Source: Bacillota bacterium (GTDB taxonomy: Bacteria > Bacillota > Clostridia > Lachnospirales > Lachnospiraceae). Taken from it: DNA of 64,000 nucleotides. A model generated the notes under the pieces. It ran no database searches, had not been told where the DNA came from, and saw only the letters and a list, made by a program, of their open reading frames with translations. Numbering within the stretch: the first letter of the stretch is position 1; every line of letters begins with the position of its first letter. Positions 8,730 to 17,158 of the stretch are shown here, one piece after another. A program made the position numbers and the translations under genes. The stretch spans positions 310,001-374,000 of the forward strand of contig JAEZOB010000042.1 in the NCBI GenBank assembly GCA_023414355.1, written 5' to 3'.

Positions 8730-10172
8730 CTAGCATTCTTTCATCAATTTGATATAGAACTCCACGGTCTTCAGTAAAGTATCTATCTTAATCCTCTCAT
8801 TATGCCCATGGATCATCGCGCGTTCTTCTTTCGTCAATTGCATAGCAGAAAAACGGTACACTCTGTCTGTGATTCTGCAATAATGTCGGGAATCACTACA
8901 GGCCATCATCAGATAAGGAGATATAATGACCTCCGGCCAGGTATTATGAATCACTCGAGTCAGTTTCTGCCATTCCTCACAGTCTGTATCAGAGCTGATG
9001 GAGGGATTCCATCCACCAATCATATTCACTTTAATTTTATCGCTATGGATGGTTTTCTTCAAATACTCCAAAGCAGCTTCTGTGGTATCTGTACCCAGAA
9101 GACGTAGGTTGGCTCCGATTCTGACCTTGGGAGGTAATATATTGATGGCTTTGCTCCCCTCCAGCATCGTAAAGGCGCAGGTGGTTCTTACCATAGCATT
9201 CAATTCACCGCCAGAACGTTGACAGATCAGATCTAACAATGGTTTGAAACACCATAAATTAGCAAACAGCACTTTATATCCAAACCCTGAGTATCTTCCA
9301 ATCGTATCAAACATTTCGCGTACAGGTTTTGTCATCTGAAAGTGAAATGGCTTATTCTCCACAGTCTGTATTGCCTTAGCCACCTCGCCCACAATAGTAT
9401 GGGTTGGAGGGGTTGAGGAATGTCCTGCCTGACTTTCTATGGATAACTCCACATTTAATCCGCCCTTTTCTCCGATCCCGATTAAGGCACAGGCTTGCGC
9501 CACACCTGGAAACACATGATCTACGATTGCTCCGCCTTCATCCAGAACCATTGCCGGCTTTATATTTCTCTTCTCAAGCTCATTTACCATGACAGGGCAG
9601 GATTCTCCAAAAATCTCTTCGTCACCCGAGAAAGCCAGATACATATCATGCTTTGGAACATACCCCTCCGTGAGAAGCTTCTCAGCTGCCTCCAGGATGC
9701 CGCACAAAGTTCCCTTCGTATCTAAAGTCCCTCTGCCCCAGAGACTATCCCCTTCTATCTCACCTGCAAACGGTGGCTTACTCCAAGCTTCCTCTTCAAC
9801 CGGAACAACATCATAATGGGCCATAAAGACCACCGGCTTCTGTTCTGTCTCCCCTTTGATATGATATAAAGTTCCGGTTTTTCCGATCAGTTCTCTGGTA
9901 CTGTGTTTATGAACCTGTGGGAAACGATCAATTAAAAGTCTTCTGAATTTTTCAAATTCTTCGGGCTCCATACTACTTTCATCATGGCTTGACACCGTTT
10001 TGCATCTGATCATATCCGCCATATCCTGCACAATCTTATCTTTGTCCAAGGCAATAGGCACATTTTCTGCTACTTCCTGCATCGGCGGTATAAAGCAAGC
10101 TGCCCTAAAAAGAATAATCATGATAAATCCGATTATAGCGATTACAATGATCCATCCCACAATCCATTCCAT
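8730..10172 (-). CDS. M20 family metallopeptidase with membrane anchor
   Basis: The protein has 480 residues from ATG 10172 (MEWIVGW), seven bases after GGGAGG. An N-terminal hydrophobic segment (about 3-25) anchors it. Metal and catalytic motifs of M20 peptidases are clear: MAHYDVVPVE, WGRGTLDTKG, SGDEEIFGESC, HSSTPPTHT and a C-terminal SDSRHY. It resembles the carboxypeptidase S/PM20D1 branch, which hydrolyses peptides or N-acyl amino acids. The two membrane proteins upstream (85 bp) and the kinase downstream suggest uptake and hydrolysis of a peptide-like substrate. Confidence 0.85.
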   Translation of the reverse strand: MEWIVGWIIVIAIIGFIMIILFRAACFIPPMQEVAENVPIALDKDKIVQDMADMIRCKTVSSHDESSMEPEEFEKFRRLLIDRFPQVHKHSTRELIGKTGTLYHIKGETEQKPVVFMAHYDVVPVEEEAWSKPPFAGEIEGDSLWGRGTLDTKGTLCGILEAAEKLLTEGYVPKHDMYLAFSGDEEIFGESCPVMVNELEKRNIKPAMVLDEGGAIVDHVFPGVAQACALIGIGEKGGLNVELSIESQAGHSSTPPTHTIVGEVAKAIQTVENKPFHFQMTKPVREMFDTIGRYSGFGYKVLFANLWCFKPLLDLICQRSGGELNAMVRTTCAFTMLEGSKAINILPPKVRIGANLRLLGTDTTEAALEYLKKTIHSDKIKVNMIGGWNPSISSDTDCEEWQKLTRVIHNTWPEVIISPYLMMACSDSRHYCRITDRVYRFSAMQLTKEERAMIHGHNERIKIDTLLKTVEFYIKLMKEC

Positions 10173-10257
10173 CTCTGTTCCTCCCATTTCACCCATGATC
10201 ATGATTCATATTGTTGATCCCTTACTTTATATACATTAAACTAACTCTTATTTAAAA

Positions 10258-10917
10258 TTATAATAAGTTTTTCTTATACAATACCCGGGCCACGACGATA
10301 GAAAGGATTGCACCTACCGGAACCAGAATTCCCACCTTGCCGGACAAGGAAGGTACACACAGGAATAATACTATCATGAATAGCATAGGCGCCATGGATA
10401 TCTTCCAGTTCTTGCTGATATAAACCACTGCCAACCCACCGAACAGTGCCGGTAATATATTATCAAAAGCAGGCTTCAAGACAGGAGAGTTGATGATTGG
10501 CGACAACTGAGCCAAGAGTAAGACTCCTGCAGCAATAATCACTGTCGTGACAATCGCAGAGGTTGCCACTGCAATCGTCGATACGATCTCACCCTCCTCC
10601 GTGCCCGGCTTCACCTTTGCATTTTCCATGGCATTCAACGCACCCGGAACCTTTAAATTGGTCAGGTTACCTGTGACAAATGCAAGGAAGGTTCCTCCGG
10701 TTCCCAGCATCGGAGAAAAGGTAATTACTTCGATGGCACCTACCGTCCAATAAATTGGCGCCACTCCGATCAGACCGGTCAAAACCGGCTCCATTCCCGG
10801 CCAGGCATGATAATATACTGAGATGGATGCAGGAACAGCGAGGAGCAATACAACTGCTGTCCAGATCCAAAGCTGTCCGTAAAAATATGTATTTTCAAGA
10901 TATGTCTTTTTCTTCAT
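10258..10917 (-). CDS. Multi-pass membrane protein, partner of DUF5058-like protein
   Basis: The 219-residue protein has about six hydrophobic helices and a short MKKK N-terminus, with no enzyme motif. It is 11 bp downstream of the DUF5058-like gene and has its own TAGGAGGG ribosome binding site. The pairing of two short polytopic proteins suggests a two-subunit transporter, perhaps for the substrate or product of the M20 peptidase downstream. I do not recognise a named transporter family. Confidence 0.65.
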   Translation of the reverse strand: MKKKTYLENTYFYGQLWIWTAVVLLLAVPASISVYYHAWPGMEPVLTGLIGVAPIYWTVGAIEVITFSPMLGTGGTFLAFVTGNLTNLKVPGALNAMENAKVKPGTEEGEIVSTIAVATSAIVTTVIIAAGVLLLAQLSPIINSPVLKPAFDNILPALFGGLAVVYISKNWKISMAPMLFMIVLFLCVPSLSGKVGILVPVGAILSIVVARVLYKKNLL

Positions 10918-10928
10918 CTTCTTCCCTC

Positions 10929-11651
10929 CTAGCCTATGATTGGTGTAATTACCGCTGCGAATGCCATAGCCCCCAGCATACTAATAGGAAGTGCATAATT
11001 CTGTAGCCAGTTCTGTTGAAATTTCTTCACAAGCAGACCGCAGACAGCCATGAGGAGTGCTGAGAAGAGAAGCACAAACAACGGAATCCAGCCGGAAAGG
11101 CCTGTTCTGATATTCGCAAAGGCCATTCCCAGAAATGCTGATATCATACCTAAAAACAGTGCAGTCATAAAGATATCCCCCCACTTACTGTCTTTGGTTT
11201 TCAGAGATAACAGCCCTTTCTGTATCCTTTTACTGAAGATTGAAACATAAATCAGGCTTGGCATAATGCCAAGTGTCATAACCCAGGCAATCGCTGCATA
11301 AGCTTTGGGGTCTGTCAGTGTATTGGAAAGAGATACCCCTAAGGCCTGTGCCGTAATCGAAGCAGCAGGCAGCTCATAGGTGATGGCACCGATGACACTA
11401 AGCCTGATCCAGGGAAGCGGCAGTCCCAAAAACTTAGACAGAGTGATGACTCCCAATAGAATGGATACGGCAGGGGCTACAGTAAAAATTGTAGTAGAAA
11501 GAATAGTTTTCCTTACCTGTCCCATATCCATACCGATCTCTTTTGCTCTGATGCAGGCACGAACCAAAAAGAATATAGATTGAACAATGACGAACAAAAT
11601 GACAATGATGGCTGCGGTATATAGAAAACCGCTATTAGGGCTAAAGTTCAT
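10929..11651 (-). CDS. DUF5058-like multi-pass membrane protein
   Basis: The 240-residue protein has about six to seven membrane helices and resembles the uncharacterised DUF5058 family. The helices contain repeated Gly/Pro/Ala-rich motifs (APAVSILLGV, GAITYELPAASITAQALG), typical of a permease. It starts after AGAAGGAG and is the first gene of a run DUF5058-partner-M20 peptidase-kinase. Function unknown; a transport role is inferred from topology and neighbours. Confidence 0.65.
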   Translation of the reverse strand: MNFSPNSGFLYTAAIIVILFVIVQSIFFLVRACIRAKEIGMDMGQVRKTILSTTIFTVAPAVSILLGVITLSKFLGLPLPWIRLSVIGAITYELPAASITAQALGVSLSNTLTDPKAYAAIAWVMTLGIMPSLIYVSIFSKRIQKGLLSLKTKDSKWGDIFMTALFLGMISAFLGMAFANIRTGLSGWIPLFVLLFSALLMAVCGLLVKKFQQNWLQNYALPISMLGAMAFAAVITPIIG

Positions 11652-11679
11652 AGTAGGTACTCCTTCTTACTTATATTTT

Positions 11680-11698
11680 AGTGAGGGCTGGCCTCACT
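11680..11698 (-). terminator. Short hairpin terminator after the His-tailed DMT gene
   Basis: AGTGAGG and CCTCACT (7-bp arms, 5-base loop) overlap the stop codon of the DMT gene. Leftward reading continues into AAAATATAAG. It separates this gene from the DUF5058 operon. Confidence 0.55.
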
Positions 11699-12815
11699 AA
11701 TTCGTTTCGTGCTGATGATGATGGTGCATGTCCGGTGTATGGGTATGATTATGGACCAAAGCAGAATGCGTATGCTCATGGCTGTGCTCCCCTGTAAACT
11801 CCGGCTCATGAACATGGTCATGGTGACCATCACTGTGATTATGCATATGTTCATGCGTGATTACTTCATGAATATGAACATGCTCATGAACTTCTGTCAT
11901 AATAAAGCAGGTACCTGCAAGCATGATGAGGAAAGCAATCCAGAAAATAAATGATATTCCTTCTCTGAAGATCACGAAGGATAATAGAACTCCGATAAAG
12001 GGGGCCGCTGCATAATAAGCACTGGTACGGGATGCCCCAAGTACTCTCTGCGCCCGGATATAAAAATAAATACTGAGGCCATAAGCCACAAAACCCAGCA
12101 GCATGGCCAGAAGACAATAAATCAGCTTGTCTACTCTGGAACGACTAAAGATGGCGATGAGTAAGGCTCCGGCACCTGAGCCGATTCCCTTGATTATTAC
12201 AATTTGGATCGGATCCTTGATTGAAAGCATTCTTGTACAGTTATTCTCAAACCCCCAGCAGATACAGGCGAGAAGTACAAAAACTGAACCCAGGGAAAAG
12301 GACAGATTTCTAAAATTCTCTACACTGAGCAGCATGCTTGCGAAAGTGATCAGGGCTATGGCAGCCCACATTCTCTTCCCAACTGCTTCTTTAAATATCA
12401 TTAGTGCAATCAGCGAGGTGACTACAATTTCAAAATTATTCAGCAGAGAAACACTGGCAGGACTAGAATATTGCAGTCCAAACATAAGAAAAATAGGCGC
12501 ACCGATATCAAGGAGCAGCATCCCCAGAACGAAGGGAAGTTCCTTTTTAGTAACTGAGGCTTCCTTACTCTTCCCTTTTCCTTTCAAAAGAAGCTCCAGC
12601 AAAGACATGCCCAGACCTGCTCCGAGATACAGCAGAGCTGCCATATATAACGGAGGTATCTCAACCAGCAAAAGCTTGGAAAAAGGAGAACTAAGCCCGT
12701 ATAATACGGCAGCCAGAAGTGCCATGGCTACGGCACTTCCTTTTTCTATCCTGGGAAAGATTTTCTTTCTTCCTTTCATTTTATTCCGCACTATTCTCAC
12801 AGGCTTTTGTTCCAT
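11697..12815 (-). CDS. DMT/EamA transporter with histidine-rich C-terminal tail
   Basis: The 372-residue protein has about ten membrane helices in the two EamA repeats of a drug/metabolite transporter (residues about 25-305). The final 65 or so residues form a soluble tail with 24 histidines in HxH and HEH clusters ending HHHHQH. Such tails bind Zn, Ni, Co or Cu, so the protein may carry or sense a metal or metal chelate; the core family more often moves amino acids and metabolites. AAAGGG abuts ATG 12815 with no spacer, so the exact start is uncertain; MKGRKK (12779) is an alternative. It lies 36 bp downstream of the aldehyde dehydrogenase. Confidence 0.85.
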   Translation of the reverse strand: MEQKPVRIVRNKMKGRKKIFPRIEKGSAVAMALLAAVLYGLSSPFSKLLLVEIPPLYMAALLYLGAGLGMSLLELLLKGKGKSKEASVTKKELPFVLGMLLLDIGAPIFLMFGLQYSSPASVSLLNNFEIVVTSLIALMIFKEAVGKRMWAAIALITFASMLLSVENFRNLSFSLGSVFVLLACICWGFENNCTRMLSIKDPIQIVIIKGIGSGAGALLIAIFSRSRVDKLIYCLLAMLLGFVAYGLSIYFYIRAQRVLGASRTSAYYAAAPFIGVLLSFVIFREGISFIFWIAFLIMLAGTCFIMTEVHEHVHIHEVITHEHMHNHSDGHHDHVHEPEFTGEHSHEHTHSALVHNHTHTPDMHHHHQHETN

Positions 12816-12851
12816 CCCTTTCTACCAACCCTTTCCTAAGTAAGTTAAGAC

Positions 12852-14219
12852 TTACATGATCTTTTTCACAAGATCCAACTTATTATTATAAGGAGGATAT
12901 CTTAAGGGGATATCCACGCGGAGTGATTTCTTCAGTACACTCTTCTTATGGGAAAAGGTATCAAAGCTGTCTTTACCGTGATATCTGCCCATACCGCTTT
13001 CTCCTACACCTCCAAAAGGCATATGGGACGATGCAAGATGCATTATGGTATCGTTGATGCAGCCACCACCATAAGAGATATTTCTGATTATTTTACTTTC
13101 ATTCGTCTTACTTGTTGTGAAATAATACAATGCCAAAGCCTTAGGGCGTGCATTAATCTGCGGAATAATATCCTCAAGACGGTTAAATTCCATGACCGGA
13201 AGGATCGGTCCGAAGATTTCTTCCTGCATTACCGGACTAGTCCAGGAAATATGATCAAGAATGGTCGGAGTGATCTGATTCGTCTCTTCGGATGAATGAC
13301 CGCCAATCACAATCTTCTCTCCTTCCATCAGAGAAAGCAATCTGTGAAAATGCTTCTCATTGATGATCTTCGGAAAGTTCTCATTCTTTGTCGCATCTGT
13401 TCCATAAAATTTAACGATATATTTCTTCATTTTATCTAAAAGCTCTGCCTTCACACTGCTCTGTACCAATAGATAGTCCGGTGCTACACAGGTCTGCCCG
13501 GAGTTTATGAATTTGCCCCAAACAATTCTTCTAGCTGCCAATTCAAGGTTTGCAGTCTCATCAACAATACAGGGACTCTTGCCGCCAAGTTCCAGCGTAA
13601 CCGGTGTCAGATGCTCAGAAGCTGCATGCATCACTGTCTTGCCAACCTCAACACTTCCGGTAAAAAAGATGTAATCAAACTTCTGAGAAAGCAGGGATTG
13701 ATTTGCCTCTCTTCCACCCTGTATGACAGCAACATACTCCTTCGGAAATACCTCTGTCAGAAGCAGCTCGATTATCTTGGAGGTATTGGGAGAATAATTG
13801 GAGGGCTTGACAACGGCACAATTACCCGCAGCAATCGCTCCTACCAACGGCGACAAGGCTAATTGGAACGGATAATTCCAGGGTGAGATAATCAGAACGA
13901 TGCCGTACGGTTCTGAATAGACCTTGCTGACGGATGGGAAATTCATGAGTGAAGTCGCTACTCTGTTTGGTTTAGCCCATCTTCTTAAGTTTTTGGTGAC
14001 TGTCTTAAGTTCCTCTTTTACCATACCGATTTCTGTTGCATAGGCTTCAAAAGGTGCTTTATTTAAATCCTTTCTTAAAGCCTCCAGAATTTCTCTTTCA
14101 TGTATGGTTATCGCTTGTCCAAGCTTTCTTAAATATTCCTGACGTGTTGCAATAGGATAGGTTTTACCCTGAGCAAAAAATTTTCTCTGTTGCTTTAATA
14201 CTTCAGTAATGTCCTGCAT
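12852..14219 (-). CDS. Aldehyde dehydrogenase (class 3-like)
   Basis: The 455-residue protein is an NAD(P)-dependent aldehyde dehydrogenase. Motifs are ISPWNYPFQLAL, VVKPSNYSPNTS, FFTGSVEVGK, the general-base Glu in TLELGGKSP and the catalytic Cys in NSGQTCVAPDY. The short N-terminus and hydrophobic end fit the class 3/fatty-aldehyde branch (YwdH-like), which oxidises medium- to long-chain aldehydes. Ribosome binding site AAGGAGG precedes ATG 14219, and a promoter is seen at 14251-14279. The His-tailed DMT transporter follows. Confidence 0.9.
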   Translation of the reverse strand: MQDITEVLKQQRKFFAQGKTYPIATRQEYLRKLGQAITIHEREILEALRKDLNKAPFEAYATEIGMVKEELKTVTKNLRRWAKPNRVATSLMNFPSVSKVYSEPYGIVLIISPWNYPFQLALSPLVGAIAAGNCAVVKPSNYSPNTSKIIELLLTEVFPKEYVAVIQGGREANQSLLSQKFDYIFFTGSVEVGKTVMHAASEHLTPVTLELGGKSPCIVDETANLELAARRIVWGKFINSGQTCVAPDYLLVQSSVKAELLDKMKKYIVKFYGTDATKNENFPKIINEKHFHRLLSLMEGEKIVIGGHSSEETNQITPTILDHISWTSPVMQEEIFGPILPVMEFNRLEDIIPQINARPKALALYYFTTSKTNESKIIRNISYGGGCINDTIMHLASSHMPFGGVGESGMGRYHGKDSFDTFSHKKSVLKKSLRVDIPLRYPPYNNKLDLVKKIM

Positions 14220-14250
14220 AATATGCCTCCTTCTTCTGTATTACAAAGAT

Positions 14251-14279
14251 ATTTTATCCTCTTGCAGTAGCTATTTCAA
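14251..14279 (-). promoter_or_regulatory. Promoter of the aldehyde dehydrogenase gene
   Basis: TTGAAA (14279-14274), a 17-bp spacer and TAAAAT (14256-14251) on the minus strand, 32 bp before the start codon. Confidence 0.6.
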
Positions 14280-14398
14280 TGCTTTTTCCTGATATCTGAA
14301 AGATTATTTATAAACAACCATTTACTAACCAGATTTTGACCTTCTTTTGAATTCCAATCGGCTTCAATATCATTATGGTTCCTTTCGATGGCATCCAC
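14276..14398 (-). pseudogene. Possible 40-residue gene remnant
   Basis: From a GTG at 14398 the frame reads VDAIERNHNDIEADWNSKEG followed by QNLVSKWLFINNLSDIRKKH. The composition is protein-like, but an in-frame stop lies just upstream and no good ribosome binding site is present. It is probably the tail of a decayed gene, or chance. No family recognised. Confidence 0.2.
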
Positions 14399-14436
14399 AT
14401 TTTACCATTCATCAATCTGTATTACAATATAGATAA

Positions 14437-14502
14437 AGGGCTGTAGCGATATATTTCAGTAGCTGCTTGTTACTCTCTCTGAAATATATATACTACAACC
14501 CT
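14437..14502 (-). terminator. Long hairpin terminator after the YdeI-like gene
   Basis: AGGGCTGTAG and ATATTTCAG pair with CTGAAATAT and CTACAACCCT. Reading leftward the stem is followed by TTTATCTATATTGT. Apart from this, the promoter and the repeat at 14574-14641, the 430-bp gap 14220-14649 shows nothing recognisable. Confidence 0.55.
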
Positions 14503-14573
14503 GATGATGTCAATTTCCGTGAAAAAAAATCCGTTTGTGAAAGTTCTTCCTGTGATGTTTCCGGTTAACTTCG

Positions 14574-14641
14574 ATGATGTATGCGGTTATTTTCTTGATC
14601 TTTCAGCTTAATTCAATGATGTATCCGGTTATTTTCTTGAT
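14574..14641. repeat. Two 26-bp direct repeats
   Basis: Copies at 14574-14599 and 14616-14641 differ at one base and contain GGTTATTTTCTTGAT. Related CCGGTTA pieces lie on either side (14561 and 14646). They lie just past the YdeI-like stop codon. Function unknown. Confidence 0.6.
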
Positions 14642-14649
14642 AGTTCCGG

Positions 14650-15126
14650 TTATCTTAATTTTTTTCCTTCTGAAAGCCTTTCTATTGCTTTCTTCATTCT
14701 ATCCTGCCGGGTTTCATCGCGCTTTGCCTCAGTAATCCAGCTGATATATTCCTTTTTCGCTGTAAAGGATATTTTATCATAGGTGGCTTGTGCATTCGGA
14801 TGCGCAGTAAGTATGTGTGCAAAATCCTCCGGAACTGCAACTGTCCGCTCCTCTTCATCCTTTTCCAGGATTACTGCTACAGTATCTCCAAAGTCTTTTC
14901 TGATCTTCTTTCGAATTTCCTGAGTCATACCAAGCATGTAGCAGCCTCCCATTTTTACTATGGAGCCCCGGTACAGCTCACCGTCGAAGGAAGCAATCAC
15001 CTTTACTCTCTTAGCCCCAAAGACCTGTTCCACATCAAAGGGAGGTTCAATATAAGCGCCATTGATGTTACCGGCTTGCTTTATTACTGCATTGAATTCC
15101 TGTTTCACGGCATTCGTTCCTTTCAT
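14650..15126 (-). CDS. DUF1905/YdeI-like protein
   Basis: The protein has 158 residues. The N-terminal half (VEQVFGAKRVKVIASFDG, YRGSIVKMGG, YMLGMTQEIRKKIRKDFG) is a DUF1905 beta-barrel, and the C-terminal half (IEKL-type helix, EYISWITEAKRDETR) is a YdeI/OmpD-associated tail. In other bacteria these proteins are linked to cationic peptide and bacteriocin tolerance; the molecular role is unknown. It is cytosolic, with no signal peptide. It appears to be a single gene ended by the hairpin at 14437-14502. Confidence 0.75.
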   Translation of the reverse strand: MKGTNAVKQEFNAVIKQAGNINGAYIEPPFDVEQVFGAKRVKVIASFDGELYRGSIVKMGGCYMLGMTQEIRKKIRKDFGDTVAVILEKDEEERTVAVPEDFAHILTAHPNAQATYDKISFTAKKEYISWITEAKRDETRQDRMKKAIERLSEGKKLR

Positions 15127-15169
15127 ATTATAACTTCCGGATTCACTATTTAAATCTCAATTTTTAATA

Positions 15170-15994
15170 TCATAAAAGATGATTTTTCAAAAGTTTCATG
15201 ACAGGTACATTATAAGCAATATCTTGCGCATTATTCACCGTATTCTTTTCCTCTTCCTCTTTCTGCTTGTCCTGCTCATCAAGGTTTTTCAGAAACAGAT
15301 CGACGAAGTTTAGATAATCCTCATAGGAGAACAGAGAATTTAAATCCTCCAGTTCATCTGACGAACTCGAATTGGCAATCAGGAAAGCATTGTTATTCTG
15401 TACGGGAGCCGGTGCTGTCGTGGCAGTAGGTGCAATCAGAGGAGCAGTAATATTGTCCGCAGAGGTCTGACCACTGCCTGTCTGTACGACAGCGCCTCCG
15501 GTATCTACTCCCTCCTTCAGAAAACCCATGATTTTTTTTACATAATTCTGGGTCTCCTCAAAGGGTGGAATCCCATTATATTTTGCGACATTTCCGCTTC
15601 CGGCATTGTATGCGGCAAGCGCCAGTTTCGTGTTCCCATCATATTTTTTTAGAAGCCCTGCGATATATTTTGATCCTCCCATGATATTCTGCTCTGCATC
15701 AAAGGAATCCGTAACTCCTAAGGATTTCGCTGTGGCAGGCATCAGCTGCATAACTCCCTGGGCACCGCAGCGGGATACTGCTTTGGCATTGAAGTTAGAT
15801 TCAGCCTTTCCAATCGATTTCAGAAGCTCCACAGGTACATGATATTTATCGGAGGCTTCCTGAAATATTGAATCCATTGTCCTGCTTTCTCCGAGAAAAG
15901 AGGAAAACCCATTGCTCTCTGAGCTCTTCTTAGCTAAGTTCATGCGGACAGTATTTTTATTATCTATAGTCGCTATTTTATTAATCTCTGACAT
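15170..15994 (-). CDS. SLT-type lytic transglycosylase
   Basis: The protein has 274 residues. A goose-lysozyme-like SLT domain (about 40-160) has the catalytic Glu in SIGKAESNFNAKAVS, then GAQGVMQLMPATAKSLGV and ALAAYNAGSGNVAKY. It cleaves the glycan strands of peptidoglycan. It lacks a recognisable signal peptide, like several flagellum- or secretion-associated transglycosylases; the Thr/Ala-rich linker and charged tail do not match a known anchor. No secretion or flagellar genes are adjacent. Confidence 0.85.
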   Translation of the reverse strand: MSEINKIATIDNKNTVRMNLAKKSSESNGFSSFLGESRTMDSIFQEASDKYHVPVELLKSIGKAESNFNAKAVSRCGAQGVMQLMPATAKSLGVTDSFDAEQNIMGGSKYIAGLLKKYDGNTKLALAAYNAGSGNVAKYNGIPPFEETQNYVKKIMGFLKEGVDTGGAVVQTGSGQTSADNITAPLIAPTATTAPAPVQNNNAFLIANSSSSDELEDLNSLFSYEDYLNFVDLFLKNLDEQDKQKEEEEKNTVNNAQDIAYNVPVMKLLKNHLL

Positions 15995-16109
15995 TGTACT
16001 CCATCCCGCCTCATCAGGCTTTATTGCATGTGTATATTGTACATAATAATATATCGGATCTATTGTGTATTAATATTATGCCATCTCCAAATTATTATAA
16101 ACCCTAGAT

Positions 16110-16457
16110 TTAGGCTCTTGCAACTTTCTTCCTGCCACATTTCATAAATTCGATATATTTATCTCCAAAGGATTGAAATTGACATAACACCGGAAGAAAT
16201 TCTTTCCCTATTTCGCTTAAGGAATATTCCACCTTCGGAGGAACTTCAGGATAAACATGGCGGATAACCAATCCGTACTTTTCCAGTGCGCGTAATTGTT
16301 TTGTCAGGGTAGCCTGAGTGATTTCAGGTAATTTACGCTGGAGCTCTCCAAAGCGCAATGTACCCTCACTCAGATAAAAAATAATTAATATGGACCATTT
16401 TCCCGAAAAAATCTTTTGAGCTGTTACATAGGGACAGGTCCCGAATAAACCCTCCAT
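16110..16457 (-). CDS. HxlR family transcriptional regulator
   Basis: This 115-residue winged-helix regulator shows the HxlR pattern: GTCPYVTAQKIFSGKWSILI, LRFGELQRKLPEITQATLTKQLRALEKYGLV and VEYSLSEIGKEF. Cys-8 is the conserved thiol used for redox or aldehyde sensing in relatives. It is divergent from the flavin-binding protein at 16620, its likely target, with a dyad operator at 16505-16532 between them. Confidence 0.88.
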   Translation of the reverse strand: MEGLFGTCPYVTAQKIFSGKWSILIIFYLSEGTLRFGELQRKLPEITQATLTKQLRALEKYGLVIRHVYPEVPPKVEYSLSEIGKEFLPVLCQFQSFGDKYIEFMKCGRKKVARA

Positions 16458-16504
16458 CCTATCCTCTCTTTCTCCGCTTATCTGCGGTAAACATAGAATT
16501 GTAA

Positions 16505-16532
16505 AGTATGGTATCCAATCAGATACTAACCT
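16505..16532. promoter_or_regulatory. Dyad operator in the HxlR/flavoprotein divergent region
   Basis: GTATC (16511-16515) and GATAC (16522-16526) are separated by six bases, with partial extension of the symmetry outward. A possible rightward promoter, TTGTGC (16549-16554) and TAATAT (16571-16576), lies just downstream. Confidence 0.55.
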
Positions 16533-16619
16533 TATTTATTAATCGTACTTGTGCATTTTAAAGTATATGATAATATTATTGTGAAGATTATAACACAACT
16601 TTTTTGAAGGAGCAATCAT

Positions 16620-17012
16620 ATGGATCAGATTATTGAATTTTTAAAGGAATGCGGTACTTTTTATCTTGCAAGTGTGGAGAATGACCAGCCACATGTTCGT
16701 CCGTTTGGCGCAGTAACGGAATTCGAAGGTAAGCTGTATATTTGTACCAATAATACAAAAGATGTCTATCAGCAGCTGCTGATCAATCCGAAGGTCGAGG
16801 TAAGTGCCACCCTGCAGGGTCGCTGGATCAGGTTGACCGGAAAGCTGATGCCGGATCATCGGAAGGAAGCTAGAGAAGCAATGCTGACCGCCTATCCTTC
16901 TCTATGTAATATGTATCAGGCAGAGGACGGAAGATTTGAGGTGCTCTATTTTACCGATGCGAAAGCCACTCTCTGTAGCTTTACTAGCGCACCGCAGGAA
17001 ATTCAGCTGTAA
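16620..17012 (+). CDS. Pyridoxamine-phosphate-oxidase-fold flavin protein
   Basis: The 130-residue split-barrel protein has the motifs FYLASVENDQPHVRPFGAV, LYICTNNTKDVYQQL and GRWIRLTGKL. Small members of this family bind FMN or F420-like cofactors and reduce small molecules. The divergent HxlR regulator and its operator suggest induction by a reactive or redox-active compound. RBS GAAGGAG precedes ATG 16620. Substrate unknown. Confidence 0.8.
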   Translation: MDQIIEFLKECGTFYLASVENDQPHVRPFGAVTEFEGKLYICTNNTKDVYQQLLINPKVEVSATLQGRWIRLTGKLMPDHRKEAREAMLTAYPSLCNMYQAEDGRFEVLYFTDAKATLCSFTSAPQEIQL

Positions 17013-17054
17013 TTTGATATAAGTTACATTTTTCATGCGACTTTTATTATCCTC

Positions 17055-17084
17055 TTGTTTTCATAATCTGTTCTGTAGTACAAT
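17055..17084 (+). promoter_or_regulatory. Candidate fprA promoter
   Basis: TTGTTT (17055-17060), an 18-bp spacer and TACAAT (17079-17084), about 75 bp before fprA. Confidence 0.5.
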
Positions 17085-17158
17085 AGTATAGGACAAAAAT
17101 GTCGAAGCTTCCTTAAGGAGGCTTTTGATATTTAAATATATAACAGGAGGTACGAACT

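Noticed and set aside
11709..11954. Rightward Met-rich frame
   Set aside because: It is the antisense of the histidine-rich tail of the DMT gene (CAT/ATG codons), not a gene.
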